A stretch of 55,879 bases of DNA from Haloferax marisrubri (GTDB lineage: Archaea; Halobacteriota; Halobacteria; Halobacteriales; Haloferacaceae), in the NCBI RefSeq assembly GCF_001469875.2, contig NZ_LOPW02000017.1, positions 195,962 to 251,840 on the forward strand, given 5' to 3'. Position numbers and translations under genes: made by a program. Within the stretch, counting starts at the first letter, position 1. Each line of letters starts with the position of its first letter. The notes under the pieces are model-generated. The model saw nothing but the letters and a program-made list of their open reading frames with translations. It was not told where the DNA came from and made no database searches. Shown piece after piece: positions 8,965 to 16,665 of this stretch.

Positions 8965-9542
8965 CAGGCGACGTCCTCGACGGCGGCGCGGAGGTTCTCC
9001 TCGCTGGCGAGGCCGCGGTGGGTCCACGTTATCGACCCGTCGGCGTCGAAGACGACGAGGTACGGGAGGCCGTTCGCGCGGACCGCGCGCATCAGGTTAC
9101 TGTCGGGGTCGTGGCCGACCGTCCAGTTCCCGTCGTGTTCGGCCCACCACGCGCGGATGTCGTCCATCGTGAGGCCGCCGCCGAGGCGCTCGTTCGTCAC
9201 CGAGACGAACGCCACGTCGTCGCCGAACTCCTCGTGGAGCATCCGAAGCGACTCCATCTGGGCGACGCAGGGCGCACACCACGTCGCGAAGAGGTCGAGG
9301 ACGGTCGGCGTCCCCGCCGCGGGGATTTGCGCCTCGCCGGCCGCCGACCCCTGCGCGTCGATAGTGTCGACGACGAGCGGGAGGTCGCCGGATTCGGGCG
9401 ACGCGGCCGCTGAGGCGGTCCCGGCGCTGTCGTCCGCGGTCGTCTCAGTCGCCTCCGCGGGGGCCGCACCGTCGCCGAGACAACCAGCGAGACCGGCGGC
9501 GCCCGCGCCCGCGAGAAGAGAGAGGAGGGCGCGTCGTCTCAC
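8964..9542 (-). CDS. TlpA/ResA-type thioredoxin lipoprotein
   Basis: About 192 residues. The signal MRRRALLSLLAGAGAAGLAGC is twin-arginine-like with a lipobox at C21, followed by an Ala/Thr/Ser/Glu linker and a thioredoxin fold with the active site W88-C89-A-P-C92. The cis-Pro region is NGLPYLVVFDADG. The start is the GTG at 9542: the codon three upstream of it is a stop, so no longer form is possible. It acts outside the membrane as a disulfide reductase, probably for apocytochrome c or cupredoxin sites, recharged by CcdA encoded in the overlapping next gene. Confidence 0.88.
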   Translation of the reverse strand: MRRRALLSLLAGAGAAGLAGCLGDGAAPAEATETTADDSAGTASAAASPESGDLPLVVDTIDAQGSAAGEAQIPAAGTPTVLDLFATWCAPCVAQMESLRMLHEEFGDDVAFVSVTNERLGGGLTMDDIRAWWAEHDGNWTVGHDPDSNLMRAVRANGLPYLVVFDADGSITWTHRGLASEENLRAAVEDVA

Positions 9543-9672
9543 CGGTCGTCACCTCGCCGGAGTCGGGAGCGCGGTCGCGTCGTGTCCATACTCGTGGCTA
9601 GTGAATCTCGCCCTAAAGCATCGCTGGTGTCGTGCACGAATCCCGCGCGAGAGGTGTGGGCGTCGAATCCGA

Positions 9673-10356
9673 TTACCGGGCGTCCTCGACGGCGCTCTGG
9701 AGGTCGGACCACCGCGGGGCGACCTGTTCGCCGTCGACGAGAACCGTCGGCGTCCCTTGGAAGCCGCGCTCGTCGACGGCCTCGGTCCGCTCGGCCTCGA
9801 TGAGCGGGCGGTAGCGCTCGCGCGAGGCGGCCGCGGCGACCGAACAGCCGTCGAGGTCGGCGTCGTTCGCGAGCGACTGGAGCGTCGACAGCGAGCCCTC
9901 GGCGTCGCCGCCGCCGAACTCCGATTGGTTCTCGTAGAGCGTGTGAGCGAAGTCGAAGAAGGTCTCGTCGTCGGCCTCGTCCTGGACGGCGCGGGCCGCC
10001 GAGGCCCCCTTCCACGACCACCAGTCGTCGACCGGAATCGGGAAGTCGTGGTGGCGGTAGCGGACGATGCCCTCCGAGACGTACTCGGACCGGAGTTGCG
10101 GAGCGACGTCGACCGCGAACGTCGCGCAGTGGGGACAGGCGAAGTCCTCCCAGACGTCGACGACGACGCTCGCGTCCTCGGACCCGATGACGGGCGTGGG
10201 GAGAGAGCTGACCGTGTCGCGCTCCGGGACCTCGCAACCGATGGCGGCGACAGCGCCGTCGCCGGAACCGCCGCTTCCACCGCCGAGGCACCCGGCGGTG
10301 CCCAGCGTCAGCGCACCCGCCGTTGCGGCGAGATACGCGCGTCGTGTGTTGCGCAT
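9673..10356 (-). CDS. DsbA-like thiol:disulfide lipoprotein
   Basis: About 227 residues. MRNTRRAYLAATAGALTLGT ends in the lipobox AGC (C23). The thioredoxin-fold core has DFACPHCATF with active-site C74-P-H-C77, the DsbA dipeptide, and a helical insert (residues about 110-180) typical of DsbA/DsbG and the Thioredoxin_4 family. The cis-Pro loop is GFQGTPTVLVDGEQV. DsbA-type proteins oxidise or isomerise disulfides in exported proteins. It lies 130 nt upstream of the TlpA-CcdA pair on the same strand and may share its transcript or have its own promoter. Confidence 0.88.
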   Translation of the reverse strand: MRNTRRAYLAATAGALTLGTAGCLGGGSGGSGDGAVAAIGCEVPERDTVSSLPTPVIGSEDASVVVDVWEDFACPHCATFAVDVAPQLRSEYVSEGIVRYRHHDFPIPVDDWWSWKGASAARAVQDEADDETFFDFAHTLYENQSEFGGGDAEGSLSTLQSLANDADLDGCSVAAAASRERYRPLIEAERTEAVDERGFQGTPTVLVDGEQVAPRWSDLQSAVEDAR

Positions 10357-10542
10357 GGTCGGGGTCGGGGACGGACGAACTTAGATTCTCCGAGGCGAAT
10401 CGCCGGGTTTCGGACGCGCTTGCCGCTTTTCGTGGTTCGATTCGGGAACTGTGGCGGCCGGCGGCGCGGCGACCGCGGGTGGTTCCGTTTCCGTCGTCCT
10501 GCGAACGACACCGCTTAAGCCCCGTGTAGCGTCACCCAACAC

Positions 10543-10911
10543 GTGCCAACCGTCCATTTCCGCGGCCGGGAAATCGAGTGCGACCGCGGCGACGTGCTCC
10601 GCGACGTGCTCCGAGCGGCCGGCGAACCCCCGCACAACGGTCACTCGTCGTGGTTCAACTGCCGCGGCGGCGGCTCGTGCGGTACCTGCGCCGTCCGGGT
10701 CCGCGGCCCCGTGACCTACCGGACGAAAAAGGAGCGCCGCCGGCTCCGGTTCCCGCCGCACGACCCCGACTCGGGACTCCGACTGGCGTGCCAGACGGTC
10801 GTCCTCGGCGACCTCTGGGTGGAGAAGTACCCCGGGTTCTGGGGCCAACACGTTGAGGGCGACGAGGACCGAGCGGGCGAACCCCCAGAAGCAGAGAGAC
10901 CGACCGACTGA
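10543..10911 (+). CDS. [2Fe-2S] ferredoxin
   Basis: About 122 residues, GTG start at 10543 (VPTVHFRGREIECDRGDVLR). Cluster ligands are C40, C46, C49 and C83: a C-x5-C-x2-C run (NCRGGGSCGTC) and a distant Cys in RLACQTVV. The x5 spacing is that of the adrenodoxin/Isc-type rather than the plant-type x4. Cytosolic electron carrier; partner unknown. A TATA-like GCTTAAG centred about 27 nt before the start suits a leaderless transcript. It is divergent from the DsbA-like gene across 186 nt. Confidence 0.88.
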   Translation: MPTVHFRGREIECDRGDVLRDVLRAAGEPPHNGHSSWFNCRGGGSCGTCAVRVRGPVTYRTKKERRRLRFPPHDPDSGLRLACQTVVLGDLWVEKYPGFWGQHVEGDEDRAGEPPEAERPTD

Positions 10912-10924
10912 GCCGGCGGTCCGC

Positions 10925-11503
10925 TCAGTCGCCGGCGACGTGGTCGTACCACGACAACAGGTCGTCGCGGTCGCGGGTGTCCGCCGGAAGCTCCGAGACG
11001 CGGAACCATCGCGCGGCCGAGATTTCCTCGTCGGGGTCGTTCACGCTGAGTTCCGCGGCCCCGTCGGCGCGGGCGCGGTAGACGGGCATCACGCCCCACG
11101 TCTGGTGGCCGTCGCAGCGGATATCGATTCGGGTGGCCATCGCGAGGCCGCCGTAGTCGGCGGTGATGCCGGCCTCCTCGGCGAGTTCGCGCCGGGCGGC
11201 CTCGGTGAACCCCTCATCTCCGTCGTCGACGCCGCCGCCGGGGAGGACCCAGAGGTCGACCCCCTCGTGGCGGACGAGCAGTATCTCGTCGTCGCGGCGG
11301 CGGACGACGGTGTGGACGCCGTAGGGCGTCCCCGTGGACTTCACTCGGGAGGCGAGCGTCCGAAACCGCGGGCGGGAGACGCGGCGGGTGTGGACCGGTT
11401 CGAGGTAGTCGGCGTCGGCGTGGCTCCGGCGCAGGCGATGGTAGGCCTGCTCGGCGCGCTGTCGCGCCTCGTCGGCGAGGAACCACAGGTCGTCGACCGT
11501 CAT
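10925..11503 (-). CDS. NUDIX hydrolase
   Basis: About 192 residues from the ATG at 11503 (MTVDDLWFLADEARQRAEQA). The Nudix box spans about residues 90-113: G-x5-E-x7-REL-x-EE-x-GI is met (GGVDDGDEGF...ARRELAEEAGI). The N-terminal 55 residues form an Arg-rich helical region seen in haloarchaeal NUDIX proteins. It hydrolyses a nucleoside diphosphate linked to another group; the substrate is not readable. The longer frame upstream is not coding-like and crosses the KOW gene's promoter area. Convergent with the ferredoxin gene, 13 nt apart. Confidence 0.9.
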   Translation of the reverse strand: MTVDDLWFLADEARQRAEQAYHRLRRSHADADYLEPVHTRRVSRPRFRTLASRVKSTGTPYGVHTVVRRRDDEILLVRHEGVDLWVLPGGGVDDGDEGFTEAARRELAEEAGITADYGGLAMATRIDIRCDGHQTWGVMPVYRARADGAAELSVNDPDEEISAARWFRVSELPADTRDRDDLLSWYDHVAGD

Positions 11504-11664
11504 CGGCGCGCGTCCGGCGGTCGATGTGCGAGCGGGCGACTCGGCATAGCTCACGGTTCGGCGCGACTCCACAAATCGGCTTCGACACGCGTCGTCGCGA
11601 GGCGGAGGCGACGACTTCGCGGCCAATCATCGCTCTTTTATCCGGTGACGCGGAACCTGTGCGT

Positions 11665-11874
11665 ATGAGCTTCGAGAAAGACGACAAGGTCGTTCTGCAC
11701 GACAAGCACAGCGAGTACGACGGCGAGACCGGCACGGTCACGCAGGTCATCGAGAGCATGTTCGGCGAGCCGACCTACACCATCAGTTTCGACGAGGGCC
11801 AGGAAGTCGGCATCGCGCAGGACCAGCTCGAAGCCGCCGACGGCGACGACGAAGACGAAGCCGACGAAGAGTAA
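11665..11874 (+). CDS. Small KOW/SH3-like acidic protein
   Basis: 69 residues, ATG at 11665. The core KDDKVVLHDKHSEYDGETG and the following TVTQV...TYTISFDEGQEVGI form a KOW-like small beta-barrel (DUF1918-like), with a tail of Asp/Glu/Ala. KOW-type barrels bind RNA or proteins in ribosome and transcription factors, but no partner is shown here. TCGCTCTTTTATCCGGT about 27-35 nt upstream is a likely TATA region for a leaderless mRNA. The next gene encodes an RNA-binding protein 36 nt downstream on the same strand, so an operon is plausible. Confidence 0.75.
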   Translation: MSFEKDDKVVLHDKHSEYDGETGTVTQVIESMFGEPTYTISFDEGQEVGIAQDQLEAADGDDEDEADEE

Positions 11875-11910
11875 TCGACTGACGACCGACCGACGCCTCC
11901 CTGACCCACT

Positions 11911-12339
11911 ATGCCACGCGTTCCCTTCCACTACATCGACCTCCGGACGTTCTGCTACGAGACGGAAGACGAAAAACGGGTCGAGGAGGCGCTTCGGACG
12001 TTCCTCCCCGACGAGTTCGACGTCGATCGCGTCGAGAGCACCGGCCACCACGGCGACCGCATCATCGTCTTCTCCGCGCGCGTCGAGCGCGCCAACGACG
12101 TGCGGCACGTCCTCGCCAAGATTCGCGACCTCCCCGACTTCGAGACGCTCCTCGACGAACTCGACCAGCGCGTCACGGACAACACGGAGTTCTTCCTGCG
12201 ACTGGACAAACAGGCCGCGTTCAAGGGCGAGGCCCGTCGCGGCGGGGGGCTCACCCTCCGCGCGAAAGTCGAGGCCTACCCGGCGAAGAAAGAAGCCGCG
12301 GTGGAGAACGCCCGCGACGCCCTCCTGGGCGACGAGTAG
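11911..12339 (+). CDS. Archaeal RNA-binding protein, exosome-linked family (PF01877-like)
   Basis: 142 residues starting MPRVPFHYIDLRTFCYETED, the family's conserved beginning. The fold is an alpha/beta RNA-binding domain, with TDNTEFFLRLDKQAAFKGEA and a conserved ARRGGGLTLRAKVEAYP segment. These proteins are described as predicted exosome subunits or 16S/RNA-binding factors of archaea. Length is normal and no residue looks out of place. Probably co-transcribed with the KOW-like gene. Confidence 0.88.
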   Translation: MPRVPFHYIDLRTFCYETEDEKRVEEALRTFLPDEFDVDRVESTGHHGDRIIVFSARVERANDVRHVLAKIRDLPDFETLLDELDQRVTDNTEFFLRLDKQAAFKGEARRGGGLTLRAKVEAYPAKKEAAVENARDALLGDE

Positions 12340-12381
12340 GGCCGCCCGCGAGCCGGTCGAATCGCTTCCGATTGCGCTATT

Positions 12382-12945
12382 TTACTGGTCTTTCCACTTG
12401 ATGGAACAGCCCTGCGAGGGGTACTCCTCGACGGGGATGTCGTCGCCGGCGAGGAGCGCCTCGACGGCCGTCCGCATCTCGTAGTCGGACACCTCGTCGT
12501 CGGGGCTCATCGCGTCGTCGATGCGGGAGTGGAACGCGAGTTCGAAGCCGTCGCCGGTGTTCTCGAAGAGGAACGGGTCGGGCGTGCAGACCGCGCCGTA
12601 CTCGGCGGCGACGTCCTGCGACTCGTCGCGGAGGTAGGCGGTGTACCCAATCGTGCCGTCCTCGACGAGTTCCTGCATTCGTTCGAAGGAGTCCTCGGGG
12701 CGGTCCTCGGCGTCGTTGGGGTTGATGCCGACGACCGCGAGGTCGTCGTAGGCGCTGGCGAGGTGGTTCAGTTCCTCGAACTTGGCCTTCGCGTACGGGC
12801 AGTGGTTGCAGGTGAAGACGACGAGGAGGGCGTCGGAGTCGTCGAACGACGAGAGGGTGTACGTCTCGCCGTCGGTGCCGGGGAGTTCGAAGTCGGGGGC
12901 GGCGTCGCCGCGTTCGAGTTCGGAGTCGGATTCCAGGAGTACCAT
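12382..12945 (-). CDS. Peroxiredoxin/AhpC-TSA-like thioredoxin-fold protein
   Basis: 187 residues from the ATG at 12945 (MVLLESDSELERGDAAPDFE). Redox motif VVFTCNHCPYAKAKF carries CNHC at the thioredoxin active-site position, and GINPNDAEDRPEDSFERMQE follows. This is the 'thioredoxin family/redoxin' type found widely in bacteria and haloarchaea. There is no signal peptide, so it acts in the cytoplasm. A C-terminal SQGCSIKWKDQ provides another Cys, a conserved family ending. Function inferred as thiol peroxidase or redox sensor. It has its own promoter region and is not in the exported redox operon. Confidence 0.85.
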   Translation of the reverse strand: MVLLESDSELERGDAAPDFELPGTDGETYTLSSFDDSDALLVVFTCNHCPYAKAKFEELNHLASAYDDLAVVGINPNDAEDRPEDSFERMQELVEDGTIGYTAYLRDESQDVAAEYGAVCTPDPFLFENTGDGFELAFHSRIDDAMSPDDEVSDYEMRTAVEALLAGDDIPVEEYPSQGCSIKWKDQ

Positions 12946-13027
12946 GTCGCCACGTTGGCCCGCGAGCATGAAAAGCGGTTGGCCCGCGGCAGTGCCACGT
13001 TGGTGTCGGCGGCTCCGAGACGACCGC

Positions 13028-13453
13028 TCAGTCGATGGAGACGAGGGCGATTGCGAGGACCGCGAGGCCGATGCCGGCGACCTTGCGCACCGTCAGCGGT
13101 TCGCCGAGCGCGACGATGCCGACGATAGACGAGACCGCGAGGAACATCCCGAAGATGGGCGCGACGACGGAGACAGGACCGAGCGCGAGCGCCCGGTAGT
13201 ACGCGAGGATGCCGACCGCGAGGCAGGCACCGGCGGCGAGAACGTAGGGGAGTTTCGGGCTGATGACCGAGTCCGTGACGGTCTGGCCGGAGACGACGAT
13301 GACGCCGGCCGTCGCCACGACGAGGACGCCGTTAGCGACCAGCGCGGCCACGTCGCTCGGGATTTTGCCCTGCCCGGTCGTCGCCACTTTCATCAGCGGC
13401 GCGACGAGCGAGTAGGCCCCGAGCGCGACGACCGCCCACGAGATGTAGTTCAC
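13028..13453 (-). CDS. Small EamA-type (DMT) transporter, single repeat
   Basis: 141 residues with five hydrophobic segments and one EamA repeat; the usual EamA protein has two repeats in about 300 residues, so this must work as a dimer like EmrE-type and YddG half-size proteins. Sequence marks are NYISWAVVALGAYSLVAPLM at the start and VSVVAPIFGMFLAVSSIVG...LGEPLTVRKVAGIGL at the end, the family's most conserved block. Substrate unknown. It is a complete short family member rather than a truncation, since both ends match. Confidence 0.83.
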   Translation of the reverse strand: MNYISWAVVALGAYSLVAPLMKVATTGQGKIPSDVAALVANGVLVVATAGVIVVSGQTVTDSVISPKLPYVLAAGACLAVGILAYYRALALGPVSVVAPIFGMFLAVSSIVGIVALGEPLTVRKVAGIGLAVLAIALVSID

Positions 13454-13546
13454 GGATAGAACGCGGCCCCGAGTCGTGTATAGGGTTACGATTCGGCCGC
13501 ACGCCGACGCGAGCGAGCCGCGATAACACGGTGACGGCAGGATGTG

Positions 13547-13630
13547 ACTTGATTTAGAATCAAGTACAATATCCTCGTTTAGATAGACAAGTGGTATTAG
13601 ATATCTCCAACGACCAAATTTTTATCAAGT
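13547..13630 (+). promoter_or_regulatory. Promoter region with 8-bp-arm palindrome for the small zinc-finger gene
   Basis: ACTTGATTTAGAATCAAGT (13547-13565) is a perfect inverted repeat with 8-bp arms and a 3-nt centre. A further ATCAAGT half-site occurs at 13624-13630, overlapping the TATA region (AAATTTTTATC, about 27 nt before the ATG at 13651). The local base composition is far more AT-rich than the surroundings. The arrangement suggests a dimeric regulator binding upstream and at the core promoter. Confidence 0.5.
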
Positions 13631-13650
13631 ATTATCGCGTATTGGTGGGT

Positions 13651-13848
13651 ATGTCCCAGGAAGTACAACCCTCGGTCATCGCGCACACGTGGGACGACCC
13701 GACTCGGTGTCCGTTCTGCCTCGACGAACTGGAGAGCGAAGGAGAGGGGTTCATGGAACACCTCGAAGAGAGCCCCATCTGTCAACAGGGGTTCGGCATG
13801 TGGCGCGATGCGGTCGCCGACGACGTTCGCGGCGAGTGGTCCGGATAG
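13651..13848 (+). CDS. Small zinc-finger protein (DUF7501-like)
   Basis: 65 residues, ATG at 13651, placed about 27 nt after a TATA element, which fixes the start better than the ORF's upstream Met codons. It contains a single zinc site, CPFCLDELESEGEGFMEHLEESPIC in outline: C-x2-C, then H and C. The protein ends in MWRDAVADDVRGEWSG, a tail I associate with haloarchaeal DUF7501. Such one-finger microproteins are common and poorly understood in haloarchaea; roles in regulation or stress are inferred. A symmetric terminator follows its stop. Confidence 0.75.
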   Translation: MSQEVQPSVIAHTWDDPTRCPFCLDELESEGEGFMEHLEESPICQQGFGMWRDAVADDVRGEWSG

Positions 13849-13854
13849 GCGGCC

Positions 13855-13870
13855 AAAAACGGTTGTTTTT
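13855..13870. terminator. Bidirectional terminator hairpin
   Basis: AAAAACGGTTGTTTTT is an inverted repeat with 6-bp arms and a GGTT loop, lying between two convergent genes. On either strand it gives a T-run shortly after the stop codon, as archaeal termination needs. Confidence 0.6.
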
Positions 13871-13885
13871 CGCGACTCGGTCGGT

Positions 13886-14332
13886 TCACTCGGGAGCGAC
13901 GCCGAGTTGCGACAGCATGGTCATGATGTCGGTGCTGTTCCACTCTTCGACGCACAGGCCGCCCTCGTAGCGGGCCTGTACGATACCCCAGGTGTCCATC
14001 TTGCGGTGGGTCGCCGGGATGTCGCCGCGAGCGCTTCGGAGCGTCCCGTCGTGGGTGCCGGTCAGGTGATACCGGGCGTACACGCTGTCGTCTCGCGCTG
14101 CCACGTCGAACAGTTCCACGTGGAAGTCCGAGAAGGCGTCGTGGTACCGCCGCGCCCACTCTTCGACCGCGTCGGTTCCGATGATGCCCTCGGGGTCCGA
14201 AAAGGCGTGTACCTCGACCAGCGGGTCGTACTCCTCTCTGATGACCTCGTACTCGCGCTTGTTCCACAGTTCGTCCGCGACGCGCATGAACGAGTCTCGG
14301 TGCTGCTGTTCTTTCTCAGATGTTGCTGCCAT
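13886..14332 (-). CDS. SnoaL-like/ester cyclase-type NTF2-fold protein
   Basis: 148 residues from the ATG at 14332 (MAATSEKEQQHRDSFMRVAD); a GTG three codons upstream is an alternative. The fold is NTF2-like, with YDPLVEVHAFSDPEGIIG, WARRYHDAFSDFHVELFDV and YHLTGTHDGTL as in SnoaL polyketide cyclases and the DUF4440/ester cyclase proteins. The last strand, KMDTWGIVQARYEGGLCVEEWN, is the family's conserved GKI..EEW block. A binding or isomerase role on a small molecule is possible; none is shown. Convergent with the zinc-finger gene. Confidence 0.85.
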   Translation of the reverse strand: MAATSEKEQQHRDSFMRVADELWNKREYEVIREEYDPLVEVHAFSDPEGIIGTDAVEEWARRYHDAFSDFHVELFDVAARDDSVYARYHLTGTHDGTLRSARGDIPATHRKMDTWGIVQARYEGGLCVEEWNSTDIMTMLSQLGVAPE

Positions 14333-14462
14333 TTCCACCACCGTTCGGAGAGACGACGGATAGCGGCTTAGTTATGGATTCTTGGTATCACGAACGTCGC
14401 CGGAGAAGGGAATCGAAAGAGAAGTGGTAGCATCTCCCGGTCGCTCCACGACCGCGCCGCCG

Positions 14463-15701
14463 TCAGTCGCTCGGGGCCGCCTGCGGCCGCCGGGCCGACC
14501 CGTCGACCCGCCGGAGGAGCCACCGGGTCAGCCCGAACGAGAGCAGGCCGAGGACGGCGACGACGCCGAAGGTGACGCGCACGCCGGCGAGGTCGATGAG
14601 CGCCCCGAACGCCGGGGGCGCGACGGCCCCGCCGAGGGAGATGCCGATGGTGACGACGGCGAAGTTCTTCCCGAGGTCGGCGCGCTCGGAGAGGCGGTCC
14701 GCGAGCGTCGAGCGCGCGGGCCGGGAGACGCTGATGGTCCCGCTGAAGGGGAGAATCAACACGACGAGCGCGAGCGGGAGCGACCCGCTGGCTAAGAGCG
14801 CCGCCAGTCCGGCGAGCGCGGCGTAGCCGACGAGGGCGACGGTTCCGGGACCGACGCGGTCGGTGAGCGCGCCGCCGACGAGAATCGTCCCCGCGCCGAC
14901 GACGAGCATCCCCGAGACGAGGAGGTTCGCCGTGCCCGACGCGAGACCGTAGCCGGCGGTGAGCAGTTGCGGCGAGTACGTCCGGATGCACCACGCGGCC
15001 GCCGAGGTGAGAAACGAGAGGAGCGCGAGCCCCATCAGCCCCGCCGACGAGAGGAGTTCCGACGCGCCCCGCCGAATCCCCGCGAGCGTGGGGCGAGCAG
15101 TCGGGCGGTCCTCCGCGGCCGGCTTCCGGATTCGCTCGGGGAACCCGCGGGCGACCGGGAGCGCGACGAGCGTGAACGCCGCGCCGAAGACGGCGATGCC
15201 CGCGACGGTCCAGCGCCAGCCGAAGCCGAGCGCGCCGACGCCGGCGGCGATGGCGTACGAGACGGCGAAGCCGAGCGAGCCACCGAGGGCGTGCAGCGAG
15301 TACGCCCGCCCGCGGTTCGTCTCCGAGGAAGCGGTCGCCAACAGGGGGTAGTGCGCGGGGTGGTGGCCCGCGATGCCGACGCCGAGGAGCGTCTGCGAGG
15401 CGAGAAGCCACAGGTACGAGGGCGCGAGCGCGGTGGCGACGATGCCAGCCGCGCCGGCGACGAGCGAGATGGCGAGGACGAGCGTCCGACTCCGCGCGTC
15501 GGAGAGGTAGCCGAAGGGGAGTTGCAGGAGCGTCACGACGCCGCCTTGGACGCCAATGGCGAGGCCGACGGCGGCGATACTCACGCCGAAGTCGTCGGCG
15601 ACGAGGCCGATGACGGGCGCGAGCGCGACGAGGTAGGCGTGGTTGACGACGTGCGAACCCGCGACGAGGCCGACCACGCGGCGCTCCTGTGTCTCCGTCA
15701 C
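14463..15701 (-). CDS. Major facilitator superfamily transporter
   Basis: About 412 residues, twelve hydrophobic segments, GTG start at 15701. Loop 2-3 motif is seen as LPFGYLSDARSRTLVLAI; helix 5 has GVGIAGHHPAHYPLLATASS, resembling the fosmidomycin-resistance (Fsr) type MFS proteins, in which a similar HP(A)HY block is conserved. Substrate therefore might be an anionic drug-like compound, but this is only suggestive. It is read alone, upstream of nothing on its strand for about 120 nt. Confidence 0.87.
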   Translation of the reverse strand: MTETQERRVVGLVAGSHVVNHAYLVALAPVIGLVADDFGVSIAAVGLAIGVQGGVVTLLQLPFGYLSDARSRTLVLAISLVAGAAGIVATALAPSYLWLLASQTLLGVGIAGHHPAHYPLLATASSETNRGRAYSLHALGGSLGFAVSYAIAAGVGALGFGWRWTVAGIAVFGAAFTLVALPVARGFPERIRKPAAEDRPTARPTLAGIRRGASELLSSAGLMGLALLSFLTSAAAWCIRTYSPQLLTAGYGLASGTANLLVSGMLVVGAGTILVGGALTDRVGPGTVALVGYAALAGLAALLASGSLPLALVVLILPFSGTISVSRPARSTLADRLSERADLGKNFAVVTIGISLGGAVAPPAFGALIDLAGVRVTFGVVAVLGLLSFGLTRWLLRRVDGSARRPQAAPSD

Positions 15702-15767
15702 ACCGACTACTGAGCGGTGATTCGTGAAAAGCCCGCGGTCCGCGGCGATGTTGGTTCGGAACGCGAG

Positions 15768-16658
15768 TTAGCCGCGACCGGGGCGCTCGCCCCTGAGCCG
15801 CGCGCCGAGCCAGAGGTCGGCGAACGTGTCGAAGAAGTCCTCGCCGGTGTCGACGAGTTCGCGCTCGATGCCGAGCGCCTGACACCGCTCGTCGACCGCC
15901 GCGAGGTGGCTCTGGAGCCGGTCGGTGTACTGTCGCGCCGCCGACCCGCCGAAGTAGGTCCGGCGCGTCGCCTCGGACTCGGGGTCCTCGAAGATGGCGT
16001 CGCCCGTCGCCTCGGGACCGAGTTCCTCCGGGGTGAGCACCTGCGCGACGAGCACGTCGTTCCGCGCGAGCGCGGCGAGGCCGGCGGCCACGTCGTCGGG
16101 GTCGAAAAGCAGGTCGCTCACGACGACCACGAGCGACCGCGAGTGGATGCTCTCGGCGTAGGTCGAGAGCGCAGCCGTGATGTCGCCGTCGCCGCCGGGC
16201 GTCGTCTCGTTGAGCCGCTCGACGAGTCGGAGCACCTCGCCGCGACTCGACGCGTCGGTGTCGATGCGGTCGGGCAGGTCCCCGAGGAGCGTAAACCGGA
16301 AGTCGTTGTTCTCCTCGGCCGTGAGGTGGCAGAAACCGAGGCCGAGCTTCGCGCCGTACTCGAACTTGTTCGCGTCGCCCTCGCCGAAGTCCATCGAGGC
16401 CGAGGCGTCGAGGAGGACGTGGACCGTCAGGTTCCGCTCGGCCTCGAACCGCTTGATGAACAGCTCCTCGGTCCGGGCGTACACCTTCCAGTCGATGAGC
16501 CGCGGGTCGTCGCCGGCGGCGTACCGGCGGTGGTCGCTGAAGGTGAGCCCCTCGCCCACGTCCGGCGACTCCTGGTCGCCCTGCTGTCGGGCGGTCGAGA
16601 CGCGCTTCAGCGAGGTGTCGAACCGGTCGAGTTCGTCGAGGAAGCCGGGGTCTATCAT
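15768..16658 (-). CDS. DUF58 domain protein (vWA-like)
   Basis: About 296 residues. The DUF58 signature is DGVGEGLTF-like VGEGLTFSDHRRYAAGDDPR followed by LIDWKVYARTEELFIKRFEA, and a von Willebrand A-like half begins LTVHVLLDASASMDFGEGD, whose DxSxS is a complete MIDAS start. DUF58 proteins work with MoxR ATPases as metal-dependent adaptor or assembly factors. It is the last gene of the six-gene operon, 7 nt after moxR, and cytoplasmic. Confidence 0.9.
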   Translation of the reverse strand: MIDPGFLDELDRFDTSLKRVSTARQQGDQESPDVGEGLTFSDHRRYAAGDDPRLIDWKVYARTEELFIKRFEAERNLTVHVLLDASASMDFGEGDANKFEYGAKLGLGFCHLTAEENNDFRFTLLGDLPDRIDTDASSRGEVLRLVERLNETTPGGDGDITAALSTYAESIHSRSLVVVVSDLLFDPDDVAAGLAALARNDVLVAQVLTPEELGPEATGDAIFEDPESEATRRTYFGGSAARQYTDRLQSHLAAVDERCQALGIERELVDTGEDFFDTFADLWLGARLRGERPGRG

Positions 16659-16665
16659 CGGTCCG

